A stretch of DNA of 64,000 bases, from positions 1 through 64,000 of the IMG/VR virus record IMGVR_UViG_3300028073_000008; one strand, written 5' to 3'. A model generated the notes under the pieces. It was given only the letters and a program-made list of their open reading frames with translations. It made no database searches and had not been told where the DNA came from. Origin of the DNA: a virus. Positions within the stretch are counted from its first letter, which is position 1, and each line of letters begins with the position of its first letter. The translations under genes and the position numbers were made by a program. This document shows positions 39,413-46,781 of the stretch, piece by piece.

Positions 39413-39961
39413 ATGAGCCTTAAAGAACTCACACAAGAAAAACACAAAGACGCAGAACGTACCGCTTTTGCTAAATTGTTACTAAGCGGTTCTATTGATA
39501 AAGAACAATATGCCAACTATCTTTTACAGATGTTGGAAATCTACAGCGTGTTAGAATACCACGCTGCCAATCATGGGTTGCTTACAGACCTAACAGGTCT
39601 ACCTAGATCAAAAGCTATCTATGAAGATCTAATCGAACTATCAGAAGATGGTACAGGTCGAGTGTTACAGGCAACAGTAGACTATGTTAGCTATCTACAT
39701 CAATTGGCTGAAACTAATCCTAACAATCTAATGGCTCACTTGTATGTCCGCCACATGGGTGATCTATATGGCGGCCAGATGATAGCTAAAAAAGTACCTG
39801 GTAAAGGTAAGTTTTATCAGTTCACAGACAAAGACGGACTCATAGCCAAGATTCGTGCCAAACTAGACGACAGTATGGGTGACGAAGCCAACGTAGCATT
39901 TGATCACGCTATCAATATCATGAAGGAACTAAATGAGTCAAGTTTGGTCCACGCTGATTGA
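39413..39961 (+). CDS. ho1: Heme oxygenase (182 aa)
   Basis: EKHKDAER carries the proximal heme ligand His11, and HMGDLYGGQMIAKKVPG is the distal-helix signature. Length and order fit bacterial and cyanophage heme oxygenases, which open heme to biliverdin IXalpha, Fe2+ and CO using ferredoxin. It overlaps the downstream bilin reductase gene by 29 nt, so the two steps are coupled. Confidence 0.92.
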   Translation: MSLKELTQEKHKDAERTAFAKLLLSGSIDKEQYANYLLQMLEIYSVLEYHAANHGLLTDLTGLPRSKAIYEDLIELSEDGTGRVLQATVDYVSYLHQLAETNPNNLMAHLYVRHMGDLYGGQMIAKKVPGKGKFYQFTDKDGLIAKIRAKLDDSMGDEANVAFDHAINIMKELNESSLVHAD

Positions 39962-40613
39962 TATTCAGCATTTGCTAGAAGAAAGGTTTAATGCCACAGG
40001 AACCGAGATCAACGAACCAGGAATGGATAGGTTTAATCAGCCTGGTTGGGTTAATCGTGTGTGGACTTCTGATGTTTATCGTCGTGCTCACATCGATGTG
40101 GTAGATGCTCGTGAAACTCGCAGCCTATGGATGATGCACTGCTGTATATTTCCCCACACACATAATCCTGCTCCTATATGGGGTTTTGATGTAGTAGCTG
40201 GTAAAAACAAAATCACGGGCTGTTTCCACGACTACTCGGCAGCAGGAGACAAACATCATCCTATGATGGATTGGTTTGGCGATTATGTCAGTAATCTAGA
40301 ATGGCGCAAGGTACGTGAATTACCTGACTGGGCACAGCGTATATTCAGCCCACATATGGTGGCTGCTAGCAATATACAAGCAGAAGAAGAACTAGAACAG
40401 ATCACACAGATGGCCCGAGATACGCTAGAACACTATCTTAGCACAGTAGCTGAAACTAATAACACCCACGCAGATACCACAGAATATCAAAATTACTATG
40501 CTATAAATCAAAAGCAAAACCCGCATACACCGCGTGTAATGGCTAGTTTAGGGTTAGATGAAGAAGATGTACGTGTTTTTATCCAAGATTGCCTGTTCCC
40601 AGAGATTCGATAA
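39933..40613 (+). CDS. Ferredoxin-dependent bilin reductase (PcyX/PebS-type, 226 aa)
   Basis: The family core is present: VWTSDVYRRAHIDVVDARET, then LWMMHCCIFPHTHNPAPIWG and FDVVAG with the catalytic Asp86, ITGCFHDYS, and the C-terminal LGLDEEDVRVFIQDCLFPEI. These enzymes reduce biliverdin to coloured phycobilins. To my knowledge the non-cyanobacterial phage member is PcyX, which makes phycoerythrobilin. Which bilin this one makes cannot be told by eye. It is coupled to heme oxygenase. Confidence 0.85.
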   Translation: MSQVWSTLIDIQHLLEERFNATGTEINEPGMDRFNQPGWVNRVWTSDVYRRAHIDVVDARETRSLWMMHCCIFPHTHNPAPIWGFDVVAGKNKITGCFHDYSAAGDKHHPMMDWFGDYVSNLEWRKVRELPDWAQRIFSPHMVAASNIQAEEELEQITQMARDTLEHYLSTVAETNNTHADTTEYQNYYAINQKQNPHTPRVMASLGLDEEDVRVFIQDCLFPEIR

Positions 40614-40617
40614 ATAT
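40610..40617 (+). promoter_or_regulatory. Late-type promoter motif GATAAATA
   Basis: It ends 6 nt before ATG 40624, again predicting a leaderless transcript. Confidence 0.5.
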
Positions 40618-40623
40618 TAAACT

Positions 40624-42204
40624 ATGAGATTTTTCGAATTCAAACTTCCCAGTGCTAACTCACCTCTTTTAAACAAGATCGTAAGCTCTATTACAGATCT
40701 TGTAAATTCTGCTAAAAAACTGCCCGAAAATGATCCAGCACGTAAAGAAGCCGACGATCTCATTAATTCTCTTAAAAATAAAGCAGGTATAACAGAATCC
40801 GATGCTATTTCAGAATTAGAACATGATATGATTGTTGCCATAGCCAAAGCATTGATTTCGACAGGAAATCAACAGGCAACATTAAGTTTGATTGATATAG
40901 AAAAAATCAAGAAAAATATCGAAGTACAACAAAAAACTAAAAAGGTAGCACAAGCACATCAAGAGCTTGGTAAACAGCAATACGTAAAATCTCAAGAAAC
41001 TGATACTAGCGATCTTGACGAGATAGGAGCAGCGATCGAGAAAAAATTAGGAACACCTAAAGGATGGACTAAATCTAAAATCATTAATCCTTTATTGTCT
41101 GTAGGAATTGACAAAGAACTACTTTATGTGTTTCTAGATCAATGTGCGTCCGGCACGGCTATGAATTGGAATTTCAACGATGGAATTCACCCTATCACTG
41201 ATTTTAAATCGTTAATGTCTGACGAATCTAAAGAAATATTTTCTAACAAACAAGCTAAAGATATTCTTTTAACAGCCAGGTGGTCAGAAGCCGGCGGCGA
41301 AGGCGACGGAGAAGTGATGATAGGATTACTAGCAGATGCTAGCCATCCAGAGAAAGGTGATATCACAGTCAAAGGTGTTCCTTATGAAGTCAAAGCCACA
41401 GGATGGAGATTTAACAAAAAAGGCGATGTTAGTGGTACAGAAGCATGGTTAGATGCTGGTCCTTACTCGTCTAATATCGAAGGTGTTAAAGCTATCTTTA
41501 AGAAATTAATTAATGCCAGGGGTATTACTGCTTCTGAAGAAAATATAGCATTAGCTGATTTTAGAAAAGCAGGAACACAAAGTCTTAAACAGATAATGTC
41601 TCGTGTTAAAGATCCTGTTGATTTAATGTCGTCTTTACATTCTGCTGTGTTCCCTAATGCTGATAAAAATCAAATCAAACAGGCTTCTGAAAATATTGTA
41701 GCATCACAATATGATTACAGAGTATCGGCTAAGGAACAGGGATTACTAGCTATGGCAGAATATGCTGCCGAGCATGACAATTTTGGTTTTGTTTTTATCG
41801 ATAAAACTAATTTTAGTGGAATGATTTCTAAAAACGCAGTAGGAGAAAGTGAAGCATTTACATTTAGTTCTCCTATGACTATGTCAACAGCCAAAACCAC
41901 AGATGCTACAACTACTACTAAGAAAAGAAAAGCTAGTCCAGGAATAATGACTGGTTCTAGAGCACAAGCACAAAAGACTCTAGGTTGGCAATCTAAAAGA
42001 CAACCAGCACAACCAGCAGTATCTACAGCGTTAGCTAATGATCCAAAAAAGGGATTTTATTCTAAGTACGACAAAGCTACTATGGATCAAATCCTAACAA
42101 CTTTTAAAGATAGAAAACAATTAGTCGCCGATTACAAAAGTTTAACTCTGCCAGAGTTTGAAAAGAAGTATGTAGAACCCATACTTCAACCTAAACTTAT
42201 ATAA
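40624..42204 (+). CDS. Large protein with MRFFEF leader and PD-(D/E)XK-like motif (526 aa)
   Basis: The N-terminus MRFFEFKLPS matches the leader-bearing genes at 13040 and 13462. Residues 20-130 are helical. ARWSEAGGEGDGEVMIGLLA followed by GDITVKGVPYEVKATGW (about 219-262) has the G-E, G-D and E-x-K spacing of PD-(D/E)XK nucleases. The C-terminal third is Thr/Lys/Ala rich and then helical. A virion-packaged nuclease is possible. The motif reading is mine and unverified. Confidence 0.5.
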   Translation: MRFFEFKLPSANSPLLNKIVSSITDLVNSAKKLPENDPARKEADDLINSLKNKAGITESDAISELEHDMIVAIAKALISTGNQQATLSLIDIEKIKKNIEVQQKTKKVAQAHQELGKQQYVKSQETDTSDLDEIGAAIEKKLGTPKGWTKSKIINPLLSVGIDKELLYVFLDQCASGTAMNWNFNDGIHPITDFKSLMSDESKEIFSNKQAKDILLTARWSEAGGEGDGEVMIGLLADASHPEKGDITVKGVPYEVKATGWRFNKKGDVSGTEAWLDAGPYSSNIEGVKAIFKKLINARGITASEENIALADFRKAGTQSLKQIMSRVKDPVDLMSSLHSAVFPNADKNQIKQASENIVASQYDYRVSAKEQGLLAMAEYAAEHDNFGFVFIDKTNFSGMISKNAVGESEAFTFSSPMTMSTAKTTDATTTTKKRKASPGIMTGSRAQAQKTLGWQSKRQPAQPAVSTALANDPKKGFYSKYDKATMDQILTTFKDRKQLVADYKSLTLPEFEKKYVEPILQPKLI

Positions 42205-43273
42205 TCTTTTCCCAAGAAATATATTCAGGATCTGTAAATTCCTGTAGACGTGCTGTAGGATTTGTCTTGAACATGCCGCTGGCATATCTCACATAAACAT
42301 CTAGCAGTGCGTTATTCTCCGCACCAGGTTTGCCTATCTTGGCAACGAACAACTGTCCAGTACCGTCTGGATTCCCATATTTGAGATCATTAAGACTCAA
42401 TTCGCCTACTTGCTCTTTAGTAGGCACGAGGTAGAGACTGTCACCGTTGGTATAGAAGTAAGGAGTGTCTGTAAACTGTAGCAGATCAACTAATAGATCA
42501 CTGTTCTGTAGATGACCTTTGATCGTGGTTTCAAACTTTTCTGCTATCTCTGAAAAGTATGGTTTGATGAGATCTCTGTAAGTTTCCCAATTGGCATTAA
42601 ACCAATCACCGAACACACGCTGCCATGTCTTGTTCTGTTTGAGATTACTTAAAATCTGCTCTCTAGTAAAGTCTTTGATTTTTACACCATTACTGATCTC
42701 ATAACCAGTTTCTGTAGTCCTGATAAAATACTTGGCATCATCGGATGGCCATACATTGGCTACTGTGATATGATCTAGAAGATCAGTAAACACCTTGTGT
42801 TTGATAGATACCCATTGTTCGACATTGCCATATGTGACAAAGATATCTTCACCGCGTACAGTTTCCAAACCTAAAGATTTAGGTTTAAGGTTAGCCAACA
42901 TCTTAGAGCCAGCTTTTACCTGTATACCGCCTGTAGCAGCATCGTGGAATCGAACGTCATATGGACCACCGGCGATATTATTACCAGCTGCCCAACTGTA
43001 TTTGGTATTATTTGTAATACCGCCACGTTTTTCTAAAGTGGGTTTTTGTTGTTTGGCTGTAGCTGCCCAACTGTTGAATACTTCGGGTTCGTATGCTTTA
43101 GCCAAAAAAGTCTTTATATAACCATATACTTTGTTAGGATCATATAGCTTATCAGATGGCAGTGATTTTTCAGGTTCTAGTGGGTCGAAATTTCCGGAAC
43201 CTATAAGCCCGAATAGGTAACCCACTTCGCTGTTAAATCTTACTGTGTTTGTAGATTTACGTTCTTTAGTCAT
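42197..43273 (-). CDS. Minus-strand protein, possible PD-(D/E)XK endonuclease (358 aa)
   Basis: It is convergent with the preceding gene, overlapping by 8 nt, and isolated on the minus strand. GGPYDVRFHDAATGGIQVKA (about 102-121) could be the D...Q-x-K active site of a restriction-like nuclease. The rest is mixed alpha/beta with many aromatic residues. The isolated orientation and the lack of coupling to neighbours suggest an independently acquired gene, such as an exclusion or homing-type enzyme. This is a weak inference. Confidence 0.45.
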   Translation of the reverse strand: MTKERKSTNTVRFNSEVGYLFGLIGSGNFDPLEPEKSLPSDKLYDPNKVYGYIKTFLAKAYEPEVFNSWAATAKQQKPTLEKRGGITNNTKYSWAAGNNIAGGPYDVRFHDAATGGIQVKAGSKMLANLKPKSLGLETVRGEDIFVTYGNVEQWVSIKHKVFTDLLDHITVANVWPSDDAKYFIRTTETGYEISNGVKIKDFTREQILSNLKQNKTWQRVFGDWFNANWETYRDLIKPYFSEIAEKFETTIKGHLQNSDLLVDLLQFTDTPYFYTNGDSLYLVPTKEQVGELSLNDLKYGNPDGTGQLFVAKIGKPGAENNALLDVYVRYASGMFKTNPTARLQEFTDPEYISWEKII

Positions 43274-43339
43274 ATTACGTTAATTTTAGCATTATACAGA
43301 TAATTTGTAAAGTCTGTTTTTAATTTATAGCCGGGATTG

Positions 43340-43347
43340 GGTAAATA
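43340..43347 (+). promoter_or_regulatory. Late-type promoter motif GGTAAATA
   Basis: It heads the curli-like operon, 32 nt before ATG 43380; the ribosome site is gggag. Confidence 0.45.
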
Positions 43348-43379
43348 CCTATAAGAAAGATTCGTCCCGGGAGTGAACA

Positions 43380-43823
43380 ATGTATAAAAGGATATGTATT
43401 CTTCTAGTAGCACTGACTACGTCAGCACAGGCTACAGAACTGGTACATCAATTCCAAAGTCCGGCCTTTATACCGGGCAATGGATACTCCTCTCATGTCC
43501 TAGCTATTGAGCAGCTAGAGTCGCAGCGCAAACAAAAGATCAAAGATGACGAAAAAGCAGCCATAGAAGCAGAAGCATTGGCTAAGAAAAATACGAACCT
43601 ATCCAAGTTTCTAGTAAACGTAGAAGCTAGAATATATGCGCAGTTATCTAAGCAGCTAGCAGATCAGCTGTTTGCCGAAGGTGGAGCTACGAACGGCACT
43701 ATGAACTTCCAGGGAACCAATATTAGTTGGGTTAAGACAGGCACAGAAGTTACTTTAACCATTATCGAATCTAATGGCAGCAAAACAGAAATAACAGTAC
43801 CTATAGCGAGCTTTTCTTTCTAA
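43380..43823 (+). CDS. csgF: Curli assembly protein CsgF homologue (147 aa)
   Basis: The signal peptide MYKRICILLVALTTSAQA is followed by TELVHQFQSPAFIPGNGYSS, which aligns with the mature CsgF N-terminus ([20 protein letters not shown]), the part that inserts into the CsgG pore. A charged helix and a C-terminal beta region (GTEVTLTIIESNGSKTEITV) follow, as in CsgF. In bacteria CsgF couples secretion to fibre nucleation at the surface. TAATG overlap with csgG. Confidence 0.85.
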   Translation: MYKRICILLVALTTSAQATELVHQFQSPAFIPGNGYSSHVLAIEQLESQRKQKIKDDEKAAIEAEALAKKNTNLSKFLVNVEARIYAQLSKQLADQLFAEGGATNGTMNFQGTNISWVKTGTEVTLTIIESNGSKTEITVPIASFSF

Positions 43824-45001
43824 TGAAAAAAATATTATTGATACCGCTGCTAGCATTGGTTTTGTCTGGGTGTGCTACAGTTCACATGGAACTGGCACAG
43901 GAAGAACCTGTGGCTATACAACCAAAACAAAACCTGTATGATAAGATACCACCATTAGATGGTCCACCTATGACTGTAGCAGTGTATGGTTTTACTGACA
44001 AAACTGGACAGATGAAACCCAATGATAAATTGGCAGTTTTCAGTAAAGCGGTAACACAAGGAGCAGAAGTATTTCTTATCAAAGCTCTACAAGATACCAA
44101 ATGGTTCCGTGTAGTAGAACGTGTTGGTCTTGATAATCTAATCAAAGAACGCCAGCTGATACGCAATCAACGAGAAGTATATGAAGGTAAAGATGCTAAA
44201 CCATTAGCACCTATGGTAGTAGCCGGAGTGATGATCGAAGGTGGTATCATAGGCTACGACAGTAACATTAGATCAGGTGGTAATGGTGCTAGATTCTTAG
44301 GTATCGGAGGAAGCCAACAATACAGAGTAGATGAGATAGTTATATCTATGCGTTTGATCAGTGTAAACACAGGAGAAGTTATATTAACTAACTCTGTTAG
44401 TAAAACAATTTATAGCACACAGCATAATGTGGGTGTGCTACGTTTCGTAGATGCAGGTACCAAAGCAGTAGAGCTAGAAAATGGTCAAGCATTAAACGAA
44501 CCAACTACTTATGCTGTTCGTGTTGCGATCGAACAGGCTGTTTATGACATGATCATGGACGGACAACGCAGAGGTTTTTGGCGTTTCAAACTTCCATTGC
44601 GTCAAACACCTCCTTTACCTGAGGAGAAAAAAGATGAGTTGGTTCAACCACAGAGCGAGACGCAGAAAGAAACCAATCCAGCCGCCGCCACAAGAGCAGC
44701 GCCTGCCGCAGAAACCAAACCAGCAGTAGTAGCAACTCCTGCTGAAACCAGATTAATAGTTACACCATCACAACAGGCACAATTAGTTGGCAAAAAAGGC
44801 AAAATGAAAGACACGATTTATGTTAGGAGAGAACCTAACGAAACTTCTACTCGAGTTTGGCTGTTTACAAAAAGCACAGTAGTAAATGTAACAGAAGAAA
44901 ACGGAGAGTGGATCAAAATAGTTGCCGAGGACGGCAAGAAAGGATATGTTAAGAGAGATAGCATAACTGTAGATAGTAGTACCAACAATACTGGTCGATA
45001 A
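43823..45001 (+). CDS. csgG: Curli secretion pore CsgG with C-terminal SH3-like extension (392 aa)
   Basis: A lipobox (LSGC) makes this a lipoprotein. The CsgG domain (about 45-265) includes PPMTVAVYGFTDKTGQMKPN, VVERVGLDNLIKERQLIRNQ, GGIIGYDSNIRSGG and YRVDEIVISMRLISVNTGEV. CsgG forms a nonameric outer-membrane channel. Typical CsgG has about 277 residues; here a Pro/Ala linker and an SH3b-like domain (TIYVRREPNETSTRVWLFTK, then GKKGYVKRDSI) are added, suggesting peptidoglycan or surface contact. csgF precedes it and a curlin follows. Confidence 0.92.
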   Translation: MKKILLIPLLALVLSGCATVHMELAQEEPVAIQPKQNLYDKIPPLDGPPMTVAVYGFTDKTGQMKPNDKLAVFSKAVTQGAEVFLIKALQDTKWFRVVERVGLDNLIKERQLIRNQREVYEGKDAKPLAPMVVAGVMIEGGIIGYDSNIRSGGNGARFLGIGGSQQYRVDEIVISMRLISVNTGEVILTNSVSKTIYSTQHNVGVLRFVDAGTKAVELENGQALNEPTTYAVRVAIEQAVYDMIMDGQRRGFWRFKLPLRQTPPLPEEKKDELVQPQSETQKETNPAAATRAAPAAETKPAVVATPAETRLIVTPSQQAQLVGKKGKMKDTIYVRREPNETSTRVWLFTKSTVVNVTEENGEWIKIVAEDGKKGYVKRDSITVDSSTNNTGR

Positions 45002-45021
45002 ATTGGCCAAGGCGGAGCGAA

Positions 45022-45684
45022 ATGAAAACGAGAATGACGGGTATAGGCAAACCTAGCACAATTGCCTTAGTAGCGGCAATGCTATTTTCAAGCGTAGCAT
45101 TAGCCAACGATCTTTACATCGAACAATCGGGCGATGATACGGCTGTGACTATCTTACAAGACGGATCGCAGAATAAGATCGAAGGACTTACTCCTGGAGA
45201 TAATGCTTATATCGGAGGTGGCGGTAACGTTGTTAATATCCAACAAGTTGGCGCTAACAACCTTATTTCTCTATCTTTGAATAACCCTAACATGGGTGGA
45301 GTGGGTACAGGTACAGCTCTTACGATAAATCAGCTTGGTAACGATAATATTTCTACTGTACAATGCGGTACATCTTTGGCTGCTACCTGTAATGCTTCAG
45401 TTATCACTCAAAACATCACTGGTAGTAGCAACGATGTAACTCAGACCTTGACAGGTGGCGGTGCTTACAGCAGCGTGGTCAATGTCACAGGCGATTGGAC
45501 CAAAGTCACTCATACACAAACAGGTGCAGGAGCGCACACAGGAAACATCACCGTGAACAGCACAGCGACTTCGCTAGCTGATAAAAATAATGTATCCTTG
45601 ACGCAGACAGGAGCGATAGCGAAAAGTGCCACGATCAGCAGTTCAGGAGCTAATATTAATATTTCTGTTACTCAGCACGACTAA
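45022..45684 (+). CDS. Curlin-like fibre subunit (220 aa)
   Basis: The signal peptide (to ALA, about residue 28) is followed by about six curlin-type repeats of the form I-x-Q-x-G-x-x-N: YIEQSGDDTAVTILQDGSQN, VNIQQVGANNLISLSLNNPN, LTINQLGNDNIST, VITQNITGSSNDVTQT, THTQTGAGAHTGNITVN and SLTQTGAIAKSATIS. This is the amyloid repeat of CsgA/CsgB. It is the natural cargo for the CsgG/CsgF pore upstream. ggcggagcgaaATG supplies the start. Confidence 0.85.
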   Translation: MKTRMTGIGKPSTIALVAAMLFSSVALANDLYIEQSGDDTAVTILQDGSQNKIEGLTPGDNAYIGGGGNVVNIQQVGANNLISLSLNNPNMGGVGTGTALTINQLGNDNISTVQCGTSLAATCNASVITQNITGSSNDVTQTLTGGGAYSSVVNVTGDWTKVTHTQTGAGAHTGNITVNSTATSLADKNNVSLTQTGAIAKSATISSSGANINISVTQHD

Positions 45685-46723
45685 TGTCTGGGCAGGAGTA
45701 GGAACAGTAACTGAACAAACTGGTCCTACAGAAATATTTAGAGCTAAGAAATCTATACCTTCGAGCCTAAACACGGCTGTGGAAATGAATGACGCAGTTT
45801 CCACAGCCAAGGCTACTGCTCAGCTGACCTTTGAAGACAAGACTACAGTAAAGATCAACGAGCATAGCAAAATAGTCATAGATGATTTTGTCTACGATCC
45901 TAACAAAGGTTCAGGAAAACTGGCCATGAAGATGGCCATAGGCACTGCTCGCTATACGTCAGGACAGATAGCTAAAAATAGTCCACAACAGGTAGCCATC
46001 AATACTCCTACAGCCAGTGTAGGTGTGCGTGGTACTGATTTTTCTATGACTGTAGACGAGATGGGGCGCAGTCTTATCGTGCTATTACCTAGCTGCGATA
46101 AAAAAGGCTGTGTAACTGGTGCTATCGAAGTGCGCAATGAAGGAGGTGTTGTCATATTAGATGTTCCTTTCCAAGCTACCATGGTCAACACTGCTTATCA
46201 AGCACCTAGCCAACCAGTGGTAGTTAGATTAGATCAAGCTAGTATCAGTAATATGTTGATCATCAGTAAACCAGCAGAAATACAAGATGACGGTAGTGAA
46301 CATAAAAAAGCTCTAAGAGAAAGAGGACTACTTGACTTTGATAAACTAGATGTAGATCTATTGAAATATACCAAGCTAGATGAAAATAAACTAGATGATA
46401 ACAGAGCACTAGATCGTAACGATCTTAATGCTGACCTACTGGCTTTTTATGCGTGGAACGAGTTAGACGCACAGAATAAAACACTGTTAGCTAATGACAT
46501 GGATAATAGTCTGTTACCTAACTATAATGCTGCTAGCGGCCTATTATATTATTTCAATGAAGATCAAAGCAAAGTCACGCTATACCGTGTGACTAATCAT
46601 ACAGCCGTAGTCACACTGCCTACTACACAAAATACTACGCTGAGTATAAACCAAGACGGCCAGCAGGTCGTACAGCAGGTAAACAAGGGTGCTACATCCA
46701 CTATTACTATAACTCAAAAGTAA
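45626..46723 (+). CDS. Secreted FecR-domain protein (365 aa)
   Basis: The start is GTG 45626 (aggagcg upstream), overlapping the curlin gene by 59 nt; it gives a signal peptide ending NVWA. The FecR domain follows: TAQLTFEDKTTVKINEHSKI, VIDDFVYDPNKGSGKLAM and VAINTPTASVGVRGTDFSMT. The C-terminal half is Asp/Leu/Lys rich and ends in beta strands with Gln/Asn (NTTLSINQDGQQVVQQVNKG) that look curlin-like. FecR-domain secreted proteins often accompany CHASE2-cyclases and surface proteins in Proteobacteria. Confidence 0.8.
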   Translation: MPRSAVQELILIFLLLSTTNVWAGVGTVTEQTGPTEIFRAKKSIPSSLNTAVEMNDAVSTAKATAQLTFEDKTTVKINEHSKIVIDDFVYDPNKGSGKLAMKMAIGTARYTSGQIAKNSPQQVAINTPTASVGVRGTDFSMTVDEMGRSLIVLLPSCDKKGCVTGAIEVRNEGGVVILDVPFQATMVNTAYQAPSQPVVVRLDQASISNMLIISKPAEIQDDGSEHKKALRERGLLDFDKLDVDLLKYTKLDENKLDDNRALDRNDLNADLLAFYAWNELDAQNKTLLANDMDNSLLPNYNAASGLLYYFNEDQSKVTLYRVTNHTAVVTLPTTQNTTLSINQDGQQVVQQVNKGATSTITITQK

Positions 46724-46747
46724 TAGTTTAATTTTTACCGACTTATC

Positions 46748-46755
46748 TTTAAATA
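46748..46755 (+). promoter_or_regulatory. Late-type promoter motif TTTAAATA
   Basis: It lies 26 nt before ATG 46782 of the autotransporter, with cgggagcgaatcgg as leader. Confidence 0.4.
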
Positions 46756-46781
46756 ACTATACTAACCGGGAGCGAATCGGT

